Under the pieces are notes generated by a model. That model saw nothing but the letters and a program-made list of their open reading frames with translations, was not told the origin of the DNA and did not search any database. The translations under genes and the position numbers were made by a program. This document shows positions 19,963 through 33,280 of a DNA stretch of 64,000 bases, piece by piece. This DNA comes from Auriscalpium vulgare. Taxonomy: Eukaryota > Basidiomycota > Agaricomycetes > Russulales > Auriscalpiaceae. The stretch covers positions 62,001 to 126,000 of the forward strand of contig JAHBBC010000035.1 of NCBI GenBank assembly GCA_019915015.1, given 5' to 3'. Position 1 is the stretch's first letter. Every line of letters starts with the position of its first letter.

Positions 19963-22900
19963 CTAGTCGATATCCATTGCCGCCAGGTCACCGAGTACAG
20001 GCTCGTCGCTCTGCTGCACAGACCTCGACGGCCCCGCAACGGACACATCCAGGCGCGCGACAGTCGCCGGCTCGTTGAAGAAACGACTGCGCTCCATCGT
20101 GGCAGCTGGACGCACGGGAGAGTCGATGACAGGTACCATGCCGCCTGGCATCGTCTCTGCGCGCCGACGGCCATTCACGCCCGCGCCGTCTGCGCCGACA
20201 TAATACACCTGCCGTGGTCCGCCCGCTTCATTCGTCCCGAACGGAGAAGCCTCGTAAAACGCGCGGCCCCAGCCCGTGGTTCGGTTCGCAGGCCCCCAAG
20301 GATCGTCTGTGGGCGTCGTCTCCGTGCCCACGTCGGCCATGCCAGTCGTTCGCGCAGCAGGGTCGCCAGCACGCTCACGATCTGCGTTCCGGAAAGCATG
20401 AGCAACGGCCCGAGCAACCTCCGTCGTGTCGACCGTCGTTGCCGTCGTCGCCAGCACCCGCTCCCGCACCCTATCCCTTTCTCTCCTGTCTGTCCGTCCA
20501 GTGACCGTCCCGCCTGATCCTCCGCTCCCAGTGACCGTCCGTCGTGAACTCTCGCTCACACGCGAGCTGTCCGCCGCTCCGTGCTCGGGATCCTCGTCAT
20601 TCTCTTTCGCGCTGCACCAAAACCGGTGCCCCTCACTCCACGCGGTGCTCTGACACTCCTTACCACAGTATTTTGCTTTCCTGCATCGGCGACATTTGGC
20701 AAACTCCCGGGGGTATGACTCCCATCGTCCGCACATCACTAGGGGTAGTCCATGAGGTCAGTCCAAAGATAAGATGAGAAAAGGCCTCGTACTCACTATT
20801 TGCGCACTGACGAATACCCCCACGGCTGTCATCCTTGCGACATGCGTTACGCATGATCACACAAGCCCAGTAATGGATCTCCTGAGGTACTGTCGGTGGT
20901 GGGTTGAGCATTCCGCTCTCCTGGGCACTGAGCTTAAAAGTAAAGCGCTCGACCAAAGAGAAGACATTCGTCTCGCGAGGGGCTAAAGACGACGTAGAAG
21001 ATGCGTCCGAGTTGGAGCGCTCCTTCTCCTTGCTGCGCGCCGCTGACGCCAGCGCTTTGAAGTAGCCGGCCGCGTCTTTCAAAGAGGATGGTCCAGGCGT
21101 TGCAGCTGCAGCCGCACGCGAGGGCCCAGCAGTTGGCGGGGGAGTAGGCTTGCCGTGGCTTGCTGTAGCAGGGTGGAAGCTCGGGCGGGGCTGATAAAAG
21201 GCTTGGCGAACATGCGGATATTTGCTGAGATACGCCAGTAGTTGCAGCCCGAGGAGTACATCCTCGTCGCGGTAAGGACCCGAATCCGAGTCCCGGTGGT
21301 GATGCACATGTGAGTTGATGCCCACGGTGCCTGCCCGGGCGGTACCTAGCGTGTTGAGGTGGTGTCAACGGTCGGGCCCGTGCGGGCGACGGGCGGGAGA
21401 GGGAGGTTGCGCTGCAATGGGGCGTTCGGTCTGACGGGGGTGTCATCTTGTTCGTCGCTGTCGGGATTGCGTGCCGATGCGTCCGCGAAAGGCAGATTGA
21501 CGGTGACCGCGCGCGGTGTAACGTCGGTGCCACCCCGAACACGTCGCATGTTCAGATTGGCGTCAGTTGGTCTGATGGTCCGCGCAGTCTCGATGGCCCC
21601 AGGCGCTCCAGGCGGTGCACCCATTGCGAAGTCATCGTTCGGTTCCAAGGACACGATCCCCTCCTCAACACCCTCGCCGACGCCATCCTGGTCGTGGTTG
21701 ATAATAATATGGACGTCGGAGTTCAGCTCCAGGGAGGGGCCAGTGGCGTTCGGGGCATCTGTGTCTGATATGATACCCACAGCACGCCGCGTAAGCGGCG
21801 ATGTCGTCTGTGCGGGGCGCGCCATCGGCTCCGGCGACTGAGAAGTATCGGTGGCGTCCTGGCGGTCTGTATCCATCTCTGCGTCCCCATCGTCTTCCGT
21901 CTCCGTCTCAGCGCCGTGTTGCCACGCGATGTCGAGGCCGATATCGTGCCCTGACGATCACGTGTGCGGGCTGTCCTTCGCGGAGGAAGGGCGGCAACCG
22001 AGTCCCAGATGGGTCGGGCGATAATGGTCCCGCTTCTGTCCCTGCCAGGAACTTCGACGGCGCCCGTGGGTGTATTGGAGCCGGCAGGGGTCTGATTCGT
22101 CGAGGTGTCGGTGGAGGTGTCGGCATCGCTATCAACCACCCCTGATGTCGACGCCTCCTCCGACGCTGGCGTGGGCGAGTTGAAGGCTGACATGTCGGCA
22201 GTGGCATCGTCGGAGAGGGTGGTGTCGAGTGACATATCCATGCGATCATCCTGCCATGAAAAAAAGGATGTAGGTGCGTACACAGGGTAAGCATCAGCCG
22301 AACGCACCTCCAGGTCAATCGTGAGATCCGCAGGGGGCAGCGTGCGGGGCACGCGGATGGTATCCTGGCGGGCCGCCGTCTGGCGCTCGAGGGCGCGCGC
22401 GAGATCGACAGCCTGGTGCCGCGCGCGCTGGTCCTGCTGCGCCTGTTTGCGAGCCGCTCGCTGCTCGCGTGACTCGCGTGGCAGCCCTGTGGCACTTGCG
22501 CTCGGGCCCACCGCGAACCCCTTGTTCGCCAACCACGCCTCCAGGACACACCCGACGACCTCGAGCGCCCCGGCCTGCACGACGCGCGAGCGGATCGGCT
22601 CGCTGCCGCGTACTCCAATGTTGACGACGCACTGGAAGGCGAGCGAGAAGCGGTACGCGGCCTGTTTGTCGAACGACTTGGGGTTGAGCGTTGGCGTGGG
22701 CTTGGCGGGGTGGAAGTTCGGGGGAAGCAGGCCGTAGAGAATCGCCGGATTCTCTGGCGGGGGCGGAGAGATGCAAAAATCGTGGAGGATGCGGATGAGG
22801 CGTTCGAGGCCACCGTCCATGGTCATAATCTCACGTATTCGGGGGGATGTCGAAGTGAGGTACGTCAGGTGGGTTAGGGAGTTGAAGAGTGGGAGGGCGG

Positions 22901-23047
22901 AGTTGGTGTCGAGTGCTGCACCGGGGCTGACTGAGGATCTGGCAGACCAGAAGATACAGAGAAACGCACCTCTGCGGTCGTAAAGCTGAGAGGAGATGCA
23001 TACTGAGGCCCTGTTCTGCGCAGGAATGCAAAGTTGGATTCGCGCAT
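19963..23047 (-). CDS. MUB1: MYND zinc-finger protein MUB1/SamB homolog, with three one-base frame breaks
   Basis: Exons are 22970-23047, 20797-22915 and 19963-20738; introns are 54 and 58 nt. The family start MRESNFAF is followed by the YDRRALDT block and NSLTHLTYLTSTSPRIREIM, then an armadillo-like region (LLGLQLLAYLSKYPHVRQAF). A C-terminal MYND finger follows with CxxC...C...W...H...C spacing (CRRCRKAKYCGKECQSTAW). MUB1 works with the Ubr2/Rad6 ubiquitin ligase in yeast, and SamB affects septation and growth polarity in Aspergillus. Frame continuity needs one added base near 23015, 21973 and 21345, each in a short run of identical bases. The tail is Arg/Asp/Pro-rich and probably disordered. 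Confidence 0.82.
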
Positions 23048-23546
23048 AGGGCGCCGAGGAGGGGGTGTGCTTGGGGAGGAAGGCTGTCTGTGCCGATGCT
23101 CAGACGACGCAGGCGATGTCTAAAGATGGAGAAAGAGAGGAGGCTGGGTTGTGGTCGGGGCGTTGTCCAGCTTGATCATCAAGGCAGTCACTGGCGGGCT
23201 GTTTGCGCGTGTTTGGCAGGTGGCGGGCTGACTACCGTCAACTCCCCCGCCTTGTCCACAATTGTTCTTCTGCCCGCCCCTTGTCATTCCCCGAGGCCGA
23301 CGCTCACCAAGCTTCCCTAGGCGATGCACGCGCAGCGCACCTACACAACAAGGTACTACATTATCCGAGGACTACTACGTGCATTATAATACAATGTCTG
23401 CCTGTTCGCGCAGGCGTTCAATGATTCCATGGTCCAGGTCGTGCCAACGTCGTCAAATCGTCAAACCAAAAACCGTCCCCATGGTACTCTTCGTGGCGCA
23501 GGGCTCGAGCCATCGTCTCGGGGCCGGGACTCTTCCATCGCTATCC
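23048..23546. other. Spacer between MUB1 and the NDR kinase gene
   Basis: Both neighbours are on the minus strand, so this holds the MUB1 promoter and the kinase 3' flank. No gene was seen. Confidence 0.5.
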
Positions 23547-25465
<1,919 letters not shown>

Positions 25466-25935
25466 GGTGGATGGAAACCAAACGCGGCCGGGTCCGCTGC
25501 GTCGCGGAAGCAGATGCTACTTATATCAGCCCATATCGAGTAAACAAGGTTCTCGTATCCAGCCTCCCGGGGCCTCCTCCTCCTGCCTCGCCGTCGCAAC
25601 GTGTGTCCAGTCTACACCCGTCGGCAATCGTGGCACGGACGCTGCCCGATCACCCGCGGCCGACGACGGTTCCCATCTGCCCAACGTCTATCAAACGCGC
25701 AGGGTGCCTACGTTCGACTGTCGCTTCGATACAGTCGAACAACATGCAGGGGAGCTGCCAACGGTGGGCGAACCTCAGTCAACGGTGTCAATCGTTGAAC
25801 GTGAATCGTTGAACGTGATTCCAAATGAACATGGATGAAATAAAAACATATGCGCATTTGGCAAGTGGCAGGCCCCCATGACATCACTGCACGTACATAT
25901 ACCCCGCATCGTCGGGAAACCTGCATCCCCCCACC
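25466..25935. promoter_or_regulatory. Divergent intergenic promoter region
   Basis: It lies between the minus-strand kinase and a plus-strand gene. An ACATATACC TATA-like string near 25890 is about 45 bases before the plus-strand ATG. A repeated CGTTGAACGTGA string occurs near 25793-25817. Confidence 0.5.
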
Positions 25936-26446
25936 ATGAGCGACGAATACGCAAGCACAGGCTTCCAGGGCTCTCTGGTAAACAAATGTACGCCTGCATC
26001 CGTCGCCAACAGCTACATCGCTAACGACGGGATCAGCGGCGGGTACGACCTTGACCGAGGAGACCCAGAAAAGCCAGTCAGACTACGCGACAGGCAATTA
26101 TCCTCCTCCGGGCGACAGTGCGTCGCGTTCTCTCGCCCGCAGGGCATCTCGCTGACCTCGCACACAACCAGCCACGTCGTCGGGAGGCTACCGCTCTGCG
26201 GAGGGCAACAACAACGCACAGGGTGGCCTGCTCGACCAGTCTCCCAGCGGCGGGCAACTCAGAGGGCAGGAGCGCGACGCCCAGCAAGGACGCGACGAGC
26301 GCGCGCGCGCGCAGCTGAATCCTTACCAAGGCAGCAGCAGTCCTGCGCAGGCCGAAGACGCGCTGGCGTCACGATACGGTGAAGCACGCGGGAAGGTGTA
26401 CGAAGGCAGCGGGCCGGCGGGAAACGATGGAGATGCGGGTGCGTGA
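25936..26446 (+). CDS. Small hydrophilic Gly/Ser/Gln-rich protein, 134 residues
   Basis: Exons 25936-25987, 26037-26114 and 26172-26446 sum to 405 nt. Both introns have good signals (GTACGC with branch CGCTAAC; GTGCGT with branch CGCTGAC). The protein is almost free of hydrophobic residues, with GGYRSAEGNNNAQGGLLDQ and several Gln/Asp/Arg stretches. It is probably disordered, like stress hydrophilins, but no family was recognised. Confidence 0.7.
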
Positions 26447-27050
26447 GGATGTGTCGCCTTGACGATGGAGACGTCCTTGCACGATGAGTGGACGGTGAGG
26501 AGTCCGATCAAGACACATAGCCACTGCGATATCAGAGAAGATGTGGCGGATGCCTACCGCTTGTCGAGGAATCAGTAGTATTAGAGGGAACGCTTCGGAG
26601 AGGATGACGGCAGCTGTAAGCCGGACATAAGGAAGGGCGCGCGACGTGTCTGAAGTCCTGAACAGAGATGGTGGCTTGTTGAGCACAGCTGGTCCTCGCG
26701 CATCAGGTGGCGGGCGCTGTGTGCAGACGCGCCGGGGAAGAGTACTTGCAAGCTGCAGCACTCCCACTAGTACTGGGTGCAAGCACTTATTGACGCAGAT
26801 ACGCCGCGCCGAGCAAGGAGAATGGCGGTGAGTGTGGCCAAGTGCGCAGCGTGGGAAATGCTGACGGATGGGCGGCGGAGGATGGAACCCGGGCACCGCC
26901 ACAGCGGTCATAGCCTACAACTCGAAGCCCATCACATCACGACGACCCGCCTGGCTGCGCTCACCCACATCCCCCCTCTTCATCCCCGGGCCAGCTGCCC
27001 ACCCTTCGTTCCCGTCCTTATTCTTTTCCTTCTCTTTCACGACCCACATC
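26447..27050. other. Spacer without a recognisable gene
   Basis: It contains 3' flank of the small gene and the TVP38 leader. A long minus-strand frame (26369-26911) has a short hydrophobic stretch but no matching start or splice context. Confidence 0.45.
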
Positions 27051-29167
27051 ATGTCTTCCCCATATCCGGCATATGGTAATCCCCGCGTCGGCGCAAACGA
27101 CTACATCTACCCTCCCAACGGCGCACCCTACGATAATCTCAACTCACATAGCACCATCGCCCTTGGGCCCCCCATGAAGAACGAGGACTCGGGTCGCCGC
27201 ATCTCCCGCACACCCAGCCCGACCCCCAGCGAGGCGGAGGAGCTCTCACGTACCAGCGTTTTCGATTGGAAGACCCTCCGCAGCTGGCGTTTCTGGATTC
27301 GCAAGGAGTGGATTTGTACGTTTCATTGCTGGCTGTAGGCGTCGTTTGCTGTTCACCACGCTCACTGCGCGGCGCAGGGTATTATGTGCTTGCCATCGTC
27401 TTGACCGTCATCACCGCCCTCATCACCATCTTCCACACGCAAATCGTAGACAAGCTAACCCCTGCCACTCACTGGATTAAAGAGTGCGTCTTTCCTTCCC
27501 AATGGTGGTCGCTCGCCCGCCGTCGTCCCTTGGATGTGGTCTTGTTTGGCCGCCATTGTTCTACTCCACCCTCGGTTATGTCCTCGGATACTAACCCGCG
27601 TTCTCTAGCCTTCCTGCTGGCTGGGTTATCCCAATCGCAATTCTTTTCGTCATCTCCTTCCCTCCGGTACGTGCTTCAGCTTGGCGGGCGCCTCCCCTCT
27701 GCCCGCGCCCATAACAGACATTGATGGTTACCGCAGCTTTTTGGCCACGAAATTATCGCCATCCTCTGTGGCGTGGTGTGGGGGCTCTGGATTGGCTTTG
27801 CTATCGTCGCTGCGGGTACATTCGTCGGCGAGTTGGGTAACTTCTAGTGCGTTGCCATGCCTGTCTTGTGCCACATTCCACTGACCCTCACACGCGTGCT
27901 CATCTAGTGCGTTCAAGTGGTGCTGCCGTGCAAGAGGCGAGAAGCTGGAGAGGACAAACATCACTTATGCATGCCTTGCCCGAGTAGTCCGCGAGGGTGG
28001 TTTCAAGATAGCGCTCATCGCGCGGTTCAGCGCTATTCCCGGTCACTGTGCGTACCCGCGCTTAGCTATGCAGCACAGCATCATTCTGACTGATCTTGCG
28101 CAGTCACCACGGCTGTGTTCTCCACATGTGGCATGGGTGTCATCACGTTCTCGTTGGCGGCTATTTTCTCCCTCCCCAAGCAGTTCGTAACGGTGTACTT
28201 GGGTGTACTCCTTGAAGGGAACAAAAACAGTGCGTGTGTACCTTTACCGGCTTCCGACAGACGCTAGACGGCGCCATTCTTGCAGGTGAGACTACGGGCC
28301 AGCGTGTTGCCAGCTACTCTGTAATTGCAATCACCACCATCGTCACGATCTTGGCCGTGTGGTACATCTATCGTGAAGTCAACAAGGTCAAGCCGATGGT
28401 CATTTATGACCGCCGCAAGGCCCGGTGAGCGCAATTGGTTATACATCGTCTGTGCCGTCCTAACACCAGAATAGCCAAGAGAAGATGGACTTTGCGGCTA
28501 CAGGGATGCCCTACGGCAGCGCTGCCACTTTCAACTCGAGCTCGACAGTTTCTGTCCCGTTCAACCCCGCGTCTCCGACTCTGACATCCCCCTCCACTCA
28601 TATGACCCTGAGAGCCAGGAGTACGTGCATCAGCAATGGGACTCCCGGGGCCATGCCGTAGGCTACGCTGGTGACGCGCGTCTGCATGCTCCGAAACCAC
28701 AACGAGCAAGCACGGGTCCTACGCTGCAGGCACCGTCCGACGAACAGGTTGGCGTACAATACCCTACGAGTCCTCGCGATGACGGCCGGATCCCGGTACG
28801 TCAGGCCAGCGGAGACTCATGGGAGCACGCCCAGCAGCAACAACCGCACCCGCAGCCCTCTTACTCCCCCGCCGCGATCTCCACTCCCCCCGTACATTCT
28901 GCCTACCCCAGCTTCCCACCACCGCCGTCGACTGCAGGCGGCCCCCCGCTCTCCCCGCCCTCCGCGAACCAGTACGCATCATACCCTGCGGGAGGGATTG
29001 AATCCTCCGCGCTGCCGACACCACCGTTCGGCGCCGCGTCATCGCCACGTACAGCGCCCGTGCGCGCGGGCAGCGCAGCGACGTACTACACCGGTGCGGC
29101 GACCGCGGCGCTACCCGCACGGACGTTCTCACCGCCGCCGCCGAGCTACATGACGAATGCACGCTGA
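27051..29167 (+). CDS. TVP38: TVP38/TMEM64-family (VTT domain) Golgi membrane protein
   Basis: Exons are 27051-27315, 27378-27483, 27609-27666, 27737-27846, 27908-28047, 28104-28229, 28286-28424 and 28475-29167. The hydrophobic core has the family signatures: YYVLAIVLTVITALIT, LPAGWVIPIAILFVISFPP, GHEIIAILCGVVWGLWIGF, AAGTFVGELGNFYAFKWCCR, ALIARFSAIPGH and TAVFSTCGMGVITF. These proteins act as scramblase-like or SNARE-associated factors in the Golgi. A frame change near 28550-28620 is explained either by one missing base or by an intron 28548-28618 (donor GTTTCT), which restores the frame. The last 180 residues form a Pro/Ser/Ala-rich cytosolic tail beyond the usual length. Confidence 0.88.
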
Positions 29168-29421
29168 GACGGGATGGTGTAGGGTGTATGTGGCGGTTGT
29201 GAGATATAATTGCGGTATTTGTATCACGGACTTGAAGTATCTTCATGTTTCTCCTCGTCATATTATCAGTAGACTGCCATTGGTAGGCATACCTCGTAAT
29301 TTTGATGGATATAGCCCACTTGGTCGCACTGAAGTGAATTTCAGACTCGGAAAGCGACTTGAATTAACGATGTTGTTAGAACGTGTGGGTGGTGTACAGT
29401 AGTACCAAATTTTCAAATGCG
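29168..29421. other. 3' flank of TVP38
   Basis: AT-richer than its surroundings; no gene. Confidence 0.4.
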
Positions 29422-29429
29422 AAAAAAAA
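29422..29429 (-). terminator. RNA polymerase III terminator of tRNA-Tyr
   Basis: A run of eight T on the minus strand lies two bases after the tRNA 3' end. Confidence 0.85.
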
Positions 29430-29431
29430 TG

Positions 29432-29517
29432 TCCTTCGAGCCGGGTTCGAACCAGCGACCTCGGGATGGACATGTAACCGTTACAGTCCCACGCTCTTCC
29501 AACTGAGCTATCGAAGG
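29432..29517 (-). tRNA. tRNA-Tyr (anticodon GUA) with a 13-nt intron
   Basis: The 5' acceptor strand CCTTCGA (29517-29511) pairs with TCGAAGG (29439-29433), discriminator A at 29432. The D arm is GCTCAGTTGGAAGAGC and the T arm GCTGGTTCGAACCCGGC. The anticodon loop CTGTAA is followed by the intron at 29468-29480, placed one base 3' of the anticodon as usual for nuclear tRNAs. The D and T arms hold the internal A and B boxes of polymerase III. Confidence 0.96.
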
Positions 29518-29722
29518 TATATAGCTTAGCTCAATTGAATCTTCTATCAATCTTGAACTATGATAATTTATCAAATAGTCAAATTCACCAAGGTAAGTTT
29601 TTGTAATGTTGTAATCCATTACTTCAACTACTTGTACTAGTAATATAACTGCTTATGTTATCATTCAAATATCACTCCGTACTTAATAGCAGGCTCCTTT
29701 CATCAACGACACTAGGACAGAG

Positions 29723-30695
29723 ATGGGCAAGCTTAACATCGCCCATCACAAGTCCTACCATCCCTATCGTCAAGATAATATCGAGCGAGTGCGGCGCGAT
29801 GAAGAAGAAGCCGCCCGCAAGGTTACCGAGGACGAAGATCGTGCCCTCCTTGCAGTACGTTTCACTGCTCAACTTCCCGCCATATCTCACGTCGCTGTCG
29901 CTACAGGACTCGGAGTCACGACTAGATGCCCTCCGCGCGCGTGCAGGCGTCCCTGTCGAGGCAGCCGGGAAGGAGCTGCTGGCAGATGCGTCGAAGATCG
30001 ACTCGGAGCCCATAGCGGGCTCGTCGTCGGCGTCGGCACTCACACCAGCCATCTCACGGGGCCACATCAACCTGTTCGAAGACATCGAGCAGCACGAGAA
30101 GGCGCTGTCCGTCCGCGCATCCAAGAAGGCGCCTGCGATGTCTGAGGCAGATCGTGGCTTCGCGCTCGCGCCGTCGAAGAAGGATTTGAACCCGTGGTAC
30201 TCGTCGCGGAAGGGGGAGAAAGAGCCGGAGATGCGGAACGGCTGGCGGTGCGCTCTCTACCGCTGATAATCACATCTCAGCTCACGCTGATCTCGGTGAC
30301 TCCGCAGACAACGCGACCTGTCGCGCAAGAGCCGCGCTGACCCGCTCGCCGCCATACCCGCGCACGTCAAGCAGCCCCCGCCCAAGGCCACCCGTCCCGC
30401 TGCCGTCTCGCAGCGGGCAGCGCAGGCACCGGCATCGGGGGTGGAGGGCCGTCTGGCGCGCGAGTCGTCCGAGCGCGAGCGCGCACTTGCGCTCATTCGG
30501 CGCAAGCAGCGCGAGATGGCTGGCAGTGCGACACCGAGCACGGTGCGCGGCGGCGGGTACGGGGACGTGTATAACAAGGAGGAGGTGGAGGACGCGCGAA
30601 GGGAGCGAGAGTGGGGCGGGCGAAATAGGGAGCGCGAGGCGGATTGGAGGCGCAGGGGGTGGGAGGACGACGGGCGGGGTAGGAAGGGGCGGTGA
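29723..30695 (+). CDS. LENG1-like protein with N-terminal CIR domain
   Basis: Exons 29723-29854, 29907-30247 and 30308-30695 sum to 861 nt, 286 residues. The N-terminus has the CIR-type KSYHPYRQDNIERVRRDEEE motif followed by a charged helix. The middle holds GHINLFEDIEQ, the signature shared with leukocyte receptor cluster member 1 homologs, and the C-terminus is Arg/Glu/Trp-rich (RREREWGGRNREREADW). The molecular role is poorly known; related CIR-domain proteins are linked to splicing and transcription complexes. It converges with the oxidoreductase gene 385 bp away. Confidence 0.82.
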
Positions 30696-31079
30696 GGGGT
30701 GTATGCGCACGGTTTTACTGTGAGTTCATCCGTTCTGCGCTGCGCAGCCTGTCTTATATATGGGGTGCATAGATATGCCCGTCTGGGCATCTGACGCATC
30801 GCGTCGTGTGAGCGCAACTGGTAGATGTCAACGTCCTGCCGTCGGTGATATAGGTCTACGCAAGGGCAGCTATCCTCCGGTAATGGGCTCTACATCAAGC
30901 TGCGTGGCGCTGCCAACCGCTGACAACATGGACGTTGGTGGAACAACTGACGAAGGTCATGCACAGGACGATGTCCTACATCTTCAGATACTCCGGACAC
31001 ATTATACTCGTTCCGTTCGGGCAGACACGAAATACAATGTGCATAGTAGATATAACCTGACACTGTGGGCGGGTACATC
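30696..31079. other. Convergent intergenic region
   Basis: It separates two genes that end toward each other. No further feature was recognised. Confidence 0.5.
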
Positions 31080-32454
31080 CTACAATTTCGCCTTCTCTGT
31101 CGGTTCCCGGATCCTCACGATGGCTTTGCCCCATGTTTTGCGCTTCTCTAGGTCGTCTAGCCCGCGCACGAGCGTGTCGAGCGTGTATGTTTCGGGGTAG
31201 ACAACGGGCTTCACACGCCCGGATGATAGTAAGCTGCATAGCAGCATTAGATAATAACTGCGGTGAGCAGAGGAGGACTTACGCAATGAGCTCTTCCCAG
31301 ACGGAGACGGTACGTTCTGGGTAATGCTCTGCGTGATTGTGAGTATGGACAATGACGACAGAAGACTGAACGCACGGAGGTAAGAGCCCCAAAATATGCC
31401 TATGACGGATATATTCTTCAGGAGAACAAGATTCAGAGGGAGCTGCTCGACAGGTCAGATGAATTGACACCAGGCCAAACCGAGGAGCGGCATGTTACCT
31501 TCTCGATTTCTCCCCCAGCGAAACCGACGACGAGCGCTCTCCCGCCCCATACAATGCACTTGATGGTCTCTGTCGAGAGAATCACGGAATGAGCATCATC
31601 TGCCAGGCTAAAAGCGAGAAGATATGGACCTTTTATCTTCCCGACGGGGTCATAAACCACATCCGCGCCGCGTCCGCCTGTGAGCTTCAGCACCTCTTGC
31701 TGCCAGTTCGGCTTTGTGTAGTCCACAACGTGGTCGGCACCCCCATACTTAGCAGGGATGTCAAGCTTGGAGGGTGAGCATGCAGCAATGACCTTCGCAC
31801 CAAGGGCTAGATGATGATTTATTGAACGCCAGGCGTGCTAGCGATCGCGAGACGCACCTTTTCCAATCTGCACCGCAGCGATGCCAACGCCGCCTGCAGC
31901 AGCCGTCACGAGCAGCCACTCGCCTGCCTTGAGCTGGGCGCGCCCCACTAATGCCTCGTAACTTGTGGGCCAGGTCACATACAATCCTGCGGAATGTGTC
32001 TGCATGTGTCCGGTGTCTCGCGACGTGGCAACGCGCACCTGCGCCTTCATCGAACGTCAAAGAGTCAGGGAGGGGGTGTATGTTCTTCACGGATGCCACG
32101 ACGCGCTCGCCATATGCACCCAGCGCGCTGCCGAAGACGCGCTGGCCGGGTTGAAATGGGCAACCAGGAGGCAGCGGAGCATCGCGCGCGATGGTACCAG
32201 CGAATTCCGAGCCCAGCACAAAGGGGAACGGCGGCTTCATCTGGTACTTCCCCTGTGTTGAGAGGATCTGCATGCAATATGCGGTTAGGAATGGCTGGGA
32301 TTGTAGAGACGGTGCGCACGTCGAAGAAGTTGAGACCGGCACTGTGCACGTCGACGAGGACATCATCTGAACCCGCTGGTTTGGGCTCAGGGTGGTCTGG
32401 AGTTACCGGAATCTTCGAGTGGTGCGAGTACTCCCTGACGACGAAGGCTTTCAT
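31080..32454 (-). CDS. Quinone oxidoreductase-like medium-chain dehydrogenase/reductase
   Basis: Eight exons (32320-32454, 32039-32267, 31858-31986, 31630-31806, 31499-31569, 31376-31442, 31283-31328, 31080-31233) sum to 1008 nt, 335 residues. The GroES-like N-terminal part includes SAGLNFFDIL and LGSEFAGTI. The Rossmann fold has VTAAAGGVGIAAVQIGKALGA, the NADPH-binding AAGGVG motif. There is no zinc ligand set, as in the QOR/NADPH2 quinone reductase branch (NCR1/QOR2-like). The C-terminus has the family GLDDLEKRKTWGKAIV. The intron 31570-31629 would have a non-standard GTCCAT donor, but conservation of KIKETIKCIVWGGRA across the junction supports it. Substrate unknown. Confidence 0.9.
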
Positions 32455-33280
32455 GGTGGTCGAGTGAAGACACTGGAGAGTACTGCCAGTGCCAGGACCG
32501 GGACTATTTGTACCCCGCCGCATCCGGGCCGGGCATGCGATCTTCACGTGTTACACATACTCCCGAACTGACCGAGACGCCTCTGCCATTCCACGCCCTC
32601 CGGGCCTCACCTGGTCCGGGCCTCACCTTGGTCCGGCTTTGAGGTACGTGTAAATGAGTGTTTTTAAGGTGTCTCTACGAGACACCGGGGTTGCAACAAA
32701 ATGACACGCAATAGCCTGGCTAACTTGATCACGTGCGGAAAGAAGCGGCACCCGTACCATCGCGAAAAAGGTCGGAAAATTTCAATTCCTTGTGAGGCCC
32801 CGAAATCACTCATAAATTTCTCATAATCGCTTGTAAGCGCTGAAATCGCTCGCAAGACCAGAACCGGGAGCACATCTCGATCACTCAGCTTGTAAGACTG
32901 TCATCAGTGACACATCACCTCGGCTACGAGCTGCCCCAAGTGCATCGCCGCAGTACCTCAGGCTCCTCGGGGTAAGCTTGAAGCCTTGTTCTATAGCCTC
33001 TCGACGAACTTATATCGATGTTAAGTCTCGGTCGCAATGCGCATCTTGTCGGCCACAAGCAGCCAACAGCGCGGTAGGAGTGAACTGTCAGCCGCCTCAG
33101 GCTGCAGCTTCATCGGGCAGTTGGCCACGCAGTCGGGACTCGGGAACGGCAACCACAAAAATGTATTAGGTTTGAAACTAGTGAGACACTCGTAGCCAAT
33201 GCGCTAGTGTATGGAGAGAAGAGACTAGCAACCTTGCCCGAGGACGCAGCGACGTCAACGACTGGCCGCGGTACTAGTAC
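32455..33280. other. Oxidoreductase promoter and spacer
   Basis: It contains a repeated GGTCCGG string near 32610-32635 and ATCGCT(T/C) strings near 32800-32860. No gene was seen. Confidence 0.45.

Noticed and set aside
22315..22776. Long frames overlapping the MUB1 exon on both strands
   Set aside because: They are shadows in a GC-rich exon; the MUB1 frame matches a known family.
26369..26911. Minus-strand 180-codon frame
   Set aside because: It overlaps the verified small plus-strand gene and its leader; no homology recognised.
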